Of a stretch of DNA of 64,000 bases, positions 55,684 to 64,000 are shown one piece after another. This stretch comes from Dactylorhiza incarnata (taxonomy: Eukaryota; Streptophyta; Magnoliopsida; Asparagales; Orchidaceae). Numbering within the stretch: position 1 is the first letter of the stretch; each line of letters opens with the position of its first letter. The notes below the pieces were generated by a model, which worked only from the letters and a program-made list of their open reading frames with translations, had not been told where the DNA came from and made no database searches. The stretch lies in the NCBI GenBank assembly GCA_033032865.1, contig JAWHQI010000185.1:1426001-1490000 (forward strand), read 5' to 3'. Position numbers and translations under genes: made by a program.

Positions 55684-56006
55684 TTTTCGTCGAACGGAAC
55701 TGATTTCGCCGAACGGAACTGATTTCTCCGAACTCGCCTTCGTCGAATGCACCCTTCATCGAACGGAAAAACCGCCACCATCAGGATCGTGCAAACCGCC
55801 AGGAATGTGACAAAACAAACTTTCGTCGAACGGAACAATTTCGTCGAACGGAAACACTTTCGTCGAACGGAGCTCAACATTCGTTGAACGCAGATTCTCA
55901 TTCGTCGAATGCAGCCTGTCAAGTGCAAATTCGTCGAGCGCATGAATTTTCGTCGAACGGAGTTCCTCGTTCGTCGAACGCAGGTTCCATTTGTCGAATG
56001 CAGCTT
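55684..56006 (-). repeat. TTCGTCGAACGG array in the B LTR
   Basis: 14 copies or variants of a 12-bp unit (TTCGTCGAACGG or ...TGC) at irregular 13-50 bp spacing, upstream of the TATA box on the minus strand. The core is the reverse complement of the F LTR repeat core. The start of a matching array is visible in the other LTR from 63904. Confidence 0.9.
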
Positions 56007-56209
56007 CCTTCTCAGCAGTTTTCTTCACAATAGAAGTTAACGCGGGGCGTTAACAACTAACGCGGGGCGTTAGCTCTCTTTCCAGAGAATCCTCTGTACA
56101 TAGGGTTATTTAACAATAGTACCTGCACACTTATAAACACAAGCAAGATCAAAGACATAGTGTGATTTGTTATTCTCAAACTTAGAGATGTGGAACACAA
56201 GCTCCAACA

Positions 56210-57930
56210 ATCTCCCCTTTTTGATAATAACAAATCCACTAATAAGAAATAAAAATTGAGTATTGTTTATAGAATATGATAAGCGTGATAATCATGCATA
56301 CTCCCCCTATGTGAATACTCCCCTACATGAATGCATGACATAATGTACTCCCCCTAAATAATAGATTTCTCTAAGTTATTTCTTGAAATTAGTCTCTTCT
56401 CCCCCTTTTGTTATAATCAAAAGAAGATAGGGATGAGTAGTAGGAATTTGTTCTTTTGTGCACTCTATAAAGATAATTGTAACTTTTTGAAAGTGAACAC
56501 AGTGAAAGCAATATTTGAACATCGTTAAGAATTTGTAAGAACAAAACATAATAGGCGTTGTAAGTCAAATAAGTAGATGTTTTGAATCGAAATACTAAAG
56601 TTGCAAATACATTTGAAATTTGGAATATTTAAAGTTATCAAGCAAGAATATATAATATCAATGGAATATTGGTTTACAATGTAAAATAATTTGCATTTCA
56701 AGAAATCATAAACATTATAAAGATCATGCTTTGCTATCTAGTGCATTTATTCATGATTGTAGAGAACAATGTAGGTAAGCTTTAAGTCCAATTCTCATGA
56801 GTGGAAGTATTATAATTGATAATGATGTGTACACTAAATGTGTTTTGATAAAGCATACAAGTGTAGAAATCAAACAACATGAAACTATGTAATGTAAGAG
56901 CATAAATTGAATTGAACCAAAACAACTTTACTTTCACAAATTTCAATGCACTATAATTTTTTTTAAAGAGAAGTGGTGAAAATTTTGCTTACACAAGACA
57001 CTTTACAATTCTTTCCAAGGTGCTCAACCTCACAATGCTCATTAAGACTTATCAGGAGGTTCAAGTAGTGCTTGGTGGAGTTATCCTTGTCATTCATTTG
57101 TTGCTTCTTAGATTTAGTGTCAAAGGACTCCGAATTCACTTGTTTGGCAAACATAGTTTATATTTTGTTTTGAATTTTATTTACCACATTTCTCTAAATA
57201 CAAGTGCATGAAAAACAAAGAATTCAAGAAAGAATTCAATGTTGTGTAGGTAAATTGTTTATGAAATTCAAAATAAGTTCTTATACTACACAACCATGTA
57301 AAAGTAAGATTTAAAAACACATGTATATTAACCAAAAAGTGTAAGTGAGAAAATCATTATCAAAGATAAAAACTTTACTCATACTTAGAGGCATGTAAAA
57401 GCCTTTCGACATATGTTATCTATTCTCAAACTCTTTGCACATTTGAAGATAATTAATTTTGAAGGCATGATTAAATCAAAACCAATGTTTGTAATGAAAC
57501 TTGAAGGTTTAAATTAAACATTGTAAATAATCTTGAACCAATATCTATATAATCATTCTTGAAATCAACATTTAAGCTTATAGTAATTTTTTTGTTTTTA
57601 AGTTTTGAAAGAAAACACACAAAACACACAAAATACCAACACAGTTGTAAAAACACACACAAAAAATTTTCTGAGCATAGAAGCTAATGCCAGGCGTTAA
57701 CTTCTTAACGCCGAGACAGAACACCAATTTTTGATTTTTTGAAAAATATTTTTTATGATACATTTGTAATATAAATAGGCCTTCATACAGTTGAAATTTC
57801 AGACATTATGGAGTTGATATGATGGCCTTTTTAGCGTGTTTTGGTGGTTTTCCCATAGTTTTTTAATTAATATATTTTTGTTAAAGAAAAAAAATTAAAG
57901 TACATAAAATAATTTGATAGATTTTTATAA
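56210..57930 (-). other. Element B post-pol region without ORF
   Basis: A very AT-rich stretch between RNase H and the 3' LTR, where C and A carry a third ORF. No frame above ~65 codons and no similarity to the third ORFs was seen. A dyad pair typical of the B LTR lies at 57686-57712, about 225 bp after the end of RNase H. Confidence 0.6.
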
Positions 57931-57933
57931 GGC

Positions 57934-59373
57934 TCAAAGTGACATTTCTAAGACACCTAATTCTAACCTAAGCACGTGAAAATGTGCATCGGGTAGAGGT
58001 TTGGTAAAAATGTCGGCAATTTGTGATTCCGTCCCTATAAAACTAATTTTAACATGTTCTTTCTTAATATGATCTCTAATGAAATGATGTCGGACATTTA
58101 TATGTTTAGATCTAGAATGATGTACGGGATTGTTTGTGAGATCTATAGCGCTCTTGTTGTCACACTTTAATTCAATGTTATTTAGATAAACACCAAAGTC
58201 TTCTAACGTTTGGGTCATCCATAATGCTTGTGCACAACAACTACCTAGTGTGATATATTCGGCCTCGGTGGTGGAGAGGGCAACATAATTCTATTTCCTA
58301 CTCGACCATGATATAAGTGAAGGGCCTATAAAATGACACGTGCCACTAGTGCTTTTACGATCTAATGAACATCCCGCATAGTCCGAATCAGAAAAACAGT
58401 ATAGAATAAAACAATTATTATGAGGATACCATAAGCCTAATCTAGATGTTTCGATTAGATATCTAAAAATACGTTTAACCGCTTTTAAATGTGATTCTTT
58501 TGGGTTAGCTTGAAATCTAGCACATAAGCAAACAGAAAACATAATATCGGGTCTAGATGCGCTTAAATAAAGCAATGAACCTATCATTCCTCTATATAAT
58601 GTTTGATCTATTGAAATACCGGCTTCATCTTTTCCTAACTTTAGTGATGCACTCATAGGAGTATTGGCTTGCTTTAGGTTTTCAAATCCAAATCTCTTAA
58701 GGATATCATGAACATATTTAGTTTGACAAATAAATATACCATCTTGTTTTTGTGAGATTTGAAATCCTAGAAAATAAGTTAGTTCTCCTACCAAGCTCAT
58801 TTCAAATTCATTTTTCATCACTAAAATAACTTCATTACATAACTCTTCATTAGTGGCTCCAAAAATGATATCATCAACATAAATTTGCAATATAATCAAA
58901 TCATTATCTACATGCTTAATGAAGAGTGTATTATCCGCACTTCCTATTTTATAACCGTGCTTTATCAAAAATAATGTCAATCTATCATACCAAGCACGCG
59001 GCGCATGCTCTAATCCATAAAGCGCTTTTTCTAACTTACACACATGATTAGGAAATTTTTCATTCGCAAAACTGGGGGGTTGTTCTACATAAACTTCTTC
59101 TTTTATAATCCCGTTTAGAAATGCACTTTTAACATCCAATTGAAATAATTTAAATCTTTTAAAACTCGCAAATGCAAGAAATATTCTAATTGATTCTAGG
59201 CGAGCAACGGGTGCAAAAGTTTCATCAAAATCTACCCCTTCGATTTGTGAATAACCTTGTGCAACAAGTCTTGCTTTATTCCTTGTTATCCTAGAGTCAC
59301 CATCTAATTTATTTTTGAAAATCCATTTGACTCCTATAACTGGATGATTAGATGCCTCTCTACTAAATTCCAA
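57934..59373 (-). pseudogene. Element B RT and RNase H
   Basis: RT is clean over 360 residues from 59373: PVIGVKWIFKNKLDGDSRITRNKARLVAQGYSQIEGVDFDETFAPVARLESIR, FQLDVKSAFLNGIIKEEVYVEQPP, LEKALYGLEHAPRAWYDRL and catalytic [17 protein letters not shown]. RNase H begins CFSDSDYAGCSLDRKSTSGTCHF. A TAG near 58291 follows SSRK; the same protein resumes to 57934 with KCDNKSAIDLTNNPVHHSRSKHINVRHHFIRDHI and IADIFTKPLPDAHFHVLR. Only a short upstream gap separates it from the 59684-59334 piece. Confidence 0.92.
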
Positions 59374-59684
59374 ACCTTGTTACGTTCAAATTGATTTAAT
59401 TCATCATTCATAGATATAAACCAAAATTCATCATTTAAAGCGGTTGAAACATTTTTTGGTTCTATTTCGGATATAAAACAAAGGTTTGAAAAAGACTCAT
59501 GTAAAGAAGAACAAGTACTTACCCCTTTTGATGGTTCTCCTATCACAAGCTCCTTTGGATGATCCTTAGTGAACTGCAACACACTTGGAGGAACATATTC
59601 AATTATCTCATTTTCTTTCTCCTCTTGTTCTTCTTCTTTTTCTTCTCCTTTTTCTCCAAGTGATTCATCATTCTCATGCTCCAA
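59334..59684 (-). pseudogene. Element B integrase-RT linker
   Basis: Acidic Glu/Lys-rich linker (GEKGEEKEEEQEEKENEI), then FTKDHPKELVIGEPSKGVSTCSS and the RT start FWFISMNDELNQFERNKVWNLV. It ends with a frameshift near 59360 into the RT frame. Confidence 0.85.
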
Positions 59685-59786
59685 AGGGGAAATAGGTTCG
59701 TCTTCATTTCCTGTATGATTAGAATCTACACAAGGAACAAACTCATCAAATCTTACATGTATAGACTCTTCAACTACTTTAGTTCT

Positions 59787-60402
59787 TTAATTATATATTC
59801 TATAAGCCTTGCTAGTTGAAGAGTAACCAATGAAAATTCCCTCATCGCATTTTTCATCAAATTTTCCTAGTGTATCTTTAGTGTTTAAAATGAAACATTT
59901 ACAACCAAACACATGAAAATAAGATACATTAGGTTTTCTTTTAAAGTAAAGCTCATAAGGTGTCAATTTTAAAATAGGATGAAGCATGACACGATTAATG
60001 ATATAACATGAAGTATTAACCGCTTCGGCCCAAAATGATTTAGGCAACCCATATTCACACAGCGTAGTGCTTGCTAGCTCTTGAAGGGTTCTATTTTCCT
60101 CTCCACTACACCATTTTGTTGTGGGGTGCGAGGAGCGGGAATTCATGTTTAATTCTTAAATCATCAAAAAAAGATGAAAATTTATCATTTTCAAATTCTC
60201 CTCCATGATCCGAACGTATGCATTTAATATTTAAATCAAGTTCATTTTGAATACGAATGCATAGTTTAGTAATTTCAAGGAATGCATCAGATTTGGAAGA
60301 TAGAAATAATGTCCAACAAAATCTAGAAAAATCATAAATTATTACAAACGTATATTTTCTACCTCCTAGACTAGAAGTGCTAACCGGTCCAAATAAATCC
60401 AT
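59787..60402 (-). pseudogene. Element B integrase
   Basis: Two overlapping frames with a frameshift at about 60120-60140. First: MDLFGPVSTSSLGGRKYTFVIIYDFSRFCW and IRSDHGGEFENDKFSSF (two catalytic Asp; the usual VDDFSR has become IYDFSR). Second: NRTLQELASTTLCEYGLPKSFWAEAVNTSCYIINRV and KRKPNVSYFHVFGCKCFILN. The Glu-bearing TPQQNGVVERKN box is at the shift. The zinc region just upstream (60480-60600) is decayed. Confidence 0.88.
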
Positions 60403-60625
60403 ATGAATTAATTGGAGAGGTCTAGTGGTAGAAATTACATTTTTGCTCTTAAAAGAATTTTTTGAAAATTTTCCTTTTTGGCAAGGCGTACAAGAGAAGA
60501 TAAATTTCCATTAAGCATAGGTAATCCCTTAATTAATTTATTTTTTCATAATTTCAAAATAAGCTTGTGCTAGAATGACCAATGCGCCTATGCCAAAGTT
60601 CTAATTCTTCATTTTTAGAAATAAA

Positions 60626-60994
60626 TCATTTTAAAGAAGAATTTGAAAGATCATTAAAAGTAATCATATAAACATTATGCATCCTAGGTGCGGTGAGTAC
60701 GACATCATTTATTTTAGAATTTATAATTTTACAAAGATTTGTAGATGATTCAAATAATACATTTAAACCTTTATCACACAATTGACTAATTGATATTGGA
60801 TTATGTTTTAAACCATCTACATATAGAACATTTGAAATTGAGAAAGAATCGTTACCCAATGTACCGATGCCCATGATCCTTCCTTTACCGTTGTCACCAA
60901 ATGTCACCATCCCTCCTTTCTTCATCTCAAGGCTAAGGAACTTTGCTTTGTTTCCCGTCATGTGTTTGGAGCATCCCGAGTCCAAATACCACAC
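60626..60994 (-). pseudogene. Element B protease
   Basis: MWYLDSGCSKHMTGNKAKFLSLEMKKGGMVTFGDNGKGRIMGIG with D-S-G, then ISNVLYVDGLKHNPISISQLCDKGLNVLFE, the standard end of the copia protease. It ends with a stop inside the pre-integrase region. Confidence 0.9.
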
Positions 60995-61024
60995 ATCCTT
61001 TTTGTCCTTAGCCTGCCAACATAC

Positions 61025-61681
61025 TTAAAAAGGAGATGAGAGTAAAGATCCAGATACCCAAGAGGTTCCTACCACAGAATAGGTGGAAACCTTAGGCACC
61101 CAGATTTGCTTTATAGCACTGTGACCCTTTTTCTTACAAGAGTTTGAGGTGTGTCCAAATAAATGACATTTGGCACACGCTATAAAAGGGGATGATACCC
61201 TTTTTGAAGTTTTGGGAAAGCTCTTGCTAGAATATGAGGTAACATTTAAGTTTTTAAAATTATTATTACTAGAAATAATTTTTCTGGAATTATTGCTCAC
61301 GCCGGCATTAGGAGTTAACGCCTGGCGATAGGTTCCAGAACTATATCCAAGGCCTGATTTGTCATTCCCATGGCATTGGTTGGCCAAGATCATGTCCAGA
61401 GATCTTTGTCCAACTCCGAATTTTTTAATAGCCAAATTTAAATCATGAATACGGGCTTTGAGAGCGGTGTTTTCCGTTACCAACATAACGCACCGATTCG
61501 CAAAACTCTTCTTCCCATCCTCTATTTGAGAAAGAGAGGTTTTTAAAGTTCTTTCCAAATGCCCATTCTCCTTAGTAAGAAGTTCAATAGTGGAGTGGGA
61601 TTTAAAAAGAGCTTCTTCAAGTTCTTTCACTCTTGCCAAGGAGTGATTGCACTCTTGGCAAGATACCTTTTCTTTCCCCAA
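61025..61681 (-). pseudogene. Element B gag, C-terminal part
   Basis: A coiled-coil-rich N-part (CNHSLARVKELEEALFKSHSTIELLTKENGHLERTL), then SGTYRQALTPNAGVSNNSRK, then a second zinc knuckle CAKCHLFGHTSNSC and KQIWVPK before protease. The YRQALTPNAG stretch is where the LTR-type dyad AACGCCTGGCGAT (61316-61328) and a variant (61298-61308) lie in the coding DNA, at the same relative place as the dyad array in the gag of A. Confidence 0.85.
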
Positions 61682-62850
61682 TTGTTTAGATAATTTTTTA
61701 TTTTCTTTTAAAAAAAGTTTATTTTCAGAATTTAGAATATCAATATCTTTTAAACTTTTATCAAAAAATTTGCATGTTTGTAAATATTCAATATATAACT
61801 CATCATAGGAAATAGGGAGAGTTACCTCATTGTCGTTTTAGACACTGCATTCATCTTCGGATATCTTGTTACTCTTTCCCATTAGGCACATGTTTGCCTC
61901 TTCTTCATCACTAGTGGATGAGCCGCTTGAAACCTCAGAGGAGGAGTCATCCCATGTAGCCGCTTTTAGGACCTTCTTCTTCTCATTTCCCTTGTGCCCT
62001 TTTTCTTTACGCTCTTTCAGATATTTTGGGCACTTGCTCCGAATATGTCCGGTCTTTTTACAATGGTAGCACTCCGGTGGTGGTCATTCATCATCGTCCT
62101 CGTCGCTTCCTTTCTCTTTCTTTGATGAAGATCCCTTTTTGATGAAATATTTCCGGAAGGTGATTCTCCTTTCCGGATTCTTCATGAACCTTTTGAACTT
62201 TTTCACAAAAGGCTCTCCTCATCCTCTTCATCATCATCTTCATTTGCCTCCTTCTTTGACTTTAAGGCCAAGCTCTTCTTCTTTGGCTCCAAGTTGTACT
62301 CTTGTTGGTGAATTTTGAGTTCAACCTCATGGGTCTTGAGGTTCCCAATAAGGCTCTCAATTTGGAGCTTTTTCAAGTCGTGCGACTCCGAGATATCTGT
62401 CACCTTTGGATTTAACTTTGGAGGGAGAGACTTTAGAATTTTTCTCACCAAGTCGCCGTTGGAGAACACCTTTCCAAGCACTTTTGAGTCGTTGACGATT
62501 TTGGTGAACCTTGTGTACATAGAATCCACGTCTTCATCCGTCTCCATCCTGAATTTCTCATACACGGATTCAAGTTGGAAGAGCTTTGAATCCTTCACCT
62601 GCGAAGTGCCTTCATGAGTAATTTCTAAAAGATTCCAAATATCATAAGCTGTTTCACAAGCACAAGTTCTATTAAATTCCGTTCCATCCAAAGCACAAAA
62701 TAACGCATTCATTGCTTTAGCGTTATTCTTACATCTCAACTTATCATTGTCATCCCATCTATCTTTAGGTTTTTCCATAGTGACTTCTCCAACAACAAAT
62801 GTTGGTGGAGAATAACTTTGTTCTACATACCCCAAACGTCATTATCTAAA
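61682..62850 (-). pseudogene. Element B gag, N-terminal part and first zinc knuckle
   Basis: From 62835: KPKDRWDDNDKLRCKNNAKAMNALFCALDGTEFNRTCACETAYDIWNLLEITHEGTSQVKDSKL, then LFQLESVYEKFRMETDEDVDSMYTRFTKIVNDSKVLGKVF and LRSLPPKL-type text, the UBN2 capsid of sireviruses. It ends at 62203 in an acidic run. In another frame near 62080-62040 lies CYHCKKTGHIRSKC, a CCHC knuckle. The start codon is lost or unclear near 62870. Confidence 0.87.
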
Positions 62851-62997
62851 GCAGTTAAAAACAACGCATTCTAGTTTTCCAACAATTATAATCAGTTCCA
62901 GTAAATAGTGGAGGTCTACTTATCCCTTGACCCTCCAAAAAGGCATGATCGTGATGCGACATTATTCCCGGTTGTGAGACCGTTTTGGAATAACCTC

Positions 62998-63009
62998 TCT
63001 CTGATACCA
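62998..63009 (-). other. Element B primer-binding site
   Basis: Plus strand CTCTGATACCAAG, two bases before the LTR edge at 63012. Confidence 0.88.
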
Positions 63010-63011
63010 AG

Positions 63012-64000
63012 TGTTGGATCTGATGGCGCCCTTAGAGGGGGGGGGGGGGTGAATAAGGGGTTTACTGTTTCTAAGATAAACTGACAGATTTTACAGAAAC
63101 AGAAACTTTTTAGCACTAATGCTAACGCCTGGCGTTGACTAGTTAACGCCTCGCGTTATCCGTCCAGAAAAATATTTTGGCAGAAATAAACAAAGTGATT
63201 TTACTTGCACAATTTCAAATGAAATATAAATCCAGAAAAATAGATATACTGAAAAAGGAATTTTATATATCACAAAATGATTACAAGGATAACATTTCAA
63301 TAACGCTTGAAATTGAGGCGACAAGTTGAAGATCTCCTTTTTGTTCCTTCACAGGTCCTTCTCCCAAGGACCGGTTGGCTATAGTCTATCTATCCCCAGA
63401 TAAGGCCTCTAGCCACCCCTAGATCTACCCTTGACCTAGTCGCCATGCACAAGGCGGCGAATTACCCCCTAAGCCGCATAAGGACCTAGTCGCCACACAC
63501 AAGGTGGCGATTTTCACTACGGTTACAAGTAAATGAAAAAGATAAAGATACAAATTAGAATAAAAGACTCCCTATATTGAAGAGTGCTGGAGGAGATGTT
63601 GAAGACACGCTTTGATCATCATCGGAGTTGAAACGAGCGTCCTTCTTCAAATTGACCGTTGCAAATTTCCTTCTCACTCTTGTTCCTCAATGGTGGTGTT
63701 GGGAGTTCTCTGAATTCGGGGATGAAATGCTCTCTCAAAAGATTGGAGTGAAGGCTTCAGAAAAACTTCTTTGAACACCAAACTCAGATCTTTTATATAG
63801 ACATGGGAACTAACGCCTGGCGTTAGGGTTAACGCCAGCGTTACGCATCATGTCTGGCAGTTGCTGAAGTCGTGCAAATAGACGAGACCGTGACAGAACA
63901 AATTTTCGTCGAACGGAACTGATTTCGTCGAACTCGTCTTCGCCGAATGCACCCATCATCGAACGAAAAAACTGCCACCATCAGGATCGTGCAAACTGCC
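63012..64000 (-). repeat. Element B 5' LTR (partial)
   Basis: 989 bp visible, near-identical to 54795-55790. It includes a 13-base G run near 63037, the two dyads at about 63124-63157 (one now TCGCGTT), and TATATAAAAG at 63790-63799. Confidence 0.93.

Larger units (their letters stand above)
54907..56071 (-). promoter_or_regulatory. AACGCC-N-GGCGTT dyads of the B LTR
   Basis: Copies at 54907-54919, 54928-54940, 55593-55605, 55612-55623, 56039-56051 and 56059-56071 (the last two as AACGC-GGG-GCGTT). They occur in pairs ~20 bp apart, as if two binding sites sit on one face. Confidence 0.85.
54795..56209 (-). repeat. Element B 3' LTR
   Basis: 1415 bp. Minus strand TGTTGGAGCTTGTG...GATCCAACA, preceded by purine tract AAAGGGGAGAT (56210-56220). 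It contains a 12-base G run near 54820, TATATAAAAG (55571-55580), AACGCC-N-GGCGTT dyads and a TTCGTCGAACGG array. Confidence 0.93.
54795..64000 (-). mobile_element. Element B, sirevirus-like copia element, minus strand (runs off the window)
   Basis: On the minus strand: 5' LTR (right, from 63012 to beyond 64000), primer site, gag, protease, integrase, RT, RNase H, a 1.7 kb non-coding tail, polypurine tract and 3' LTR (56209-54795). It has many stops and frameshifts in coding but close LTRs. It inserted in the 3' LTR of G after GATCT (54790-54794). The [14 protein letters not shown] signature and U5 C-tract fit SIRE/Maximus; unlike A and C, no third ORF remains. Confidence 0.92.

Overview
This window is a block of flowering-plant nuclear DNA made mostly of retrotransposons. 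The plant call rests on an exon-split RBX1 gene, Ty1/copia and Ty3/gypsy elements primed by initiator tRNA-Met, an RTE-type LINE tail, and PIF/Harbinger-type DNA elements. The species cannot be named from the sequence. Every element protein is broken by stops, frameshifts or deletions, except one intact 675-residue gag in element A.

Layout. 1-4.0 kb: 3' end of a decayed chromovirus with a 2.06 kb copia deletion derivative inside its LTR (TSD TCGAC). 4.4-8.4 kb: a ~690 bp tandem duplication whose second copy is split by a gag-only gypsy element (H, 5692-8260). 9354-9575: a GC-rich MITE. 9.6-14.2 kb: AT-rich DNA without a gene I can name. 14201-14746 (minus): first three coding exons of RBX1; the last exon is not seen. 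15.7-16.2 kb: LINE tail. 16.6-27.6 kb: two related copia elements, D' (minus) and D (plus, inserted in the 5' LTR of D'). 27.6-64 kb: one nest. The gag of sirevirus-like E holds sirevirus-like C (minus). C holds a Harbinger derivative and gypsy F. F holds CRM-like chromovirus G. The two LTRs of G hold sirevirus-like A (41286-48224) and B (54795 to beyond the window), both minus. Insertion order is therefore E, C, F, G, then A and B. The missing halves of E, C, F, G and B should lie beyond 64 kb.

Most interesting pattern. Each sirevirus-like family has its own CpG-rich dyad motif. It sits in the LTR upstream of the TATA box and recurs at fixed internal addresses. In A, TGCGTCGA-N7-TCGACGCA recurs in the LTR and as an in-phase 33-bp tandem array inside the gag reading frame. 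In B, AACGCC-N-GGCGTT recurs in the LTR, at the same place in gag, and just after pol. In C, TCTCAGCGG-NN-CCGCTGAGA recurs in the LTR and just after pol, where it precedes a TATA box and the start of a third, intron-bearing ORF. The third ORFs of A and C end in nuclear-localisation-like basic tails. This looks like a family-specific cis/trans module, possibly regulatory. Palindrome-rich LTRs are known in maize sireviruses; I know of no report of the gag and pre-ORF3 addresses.
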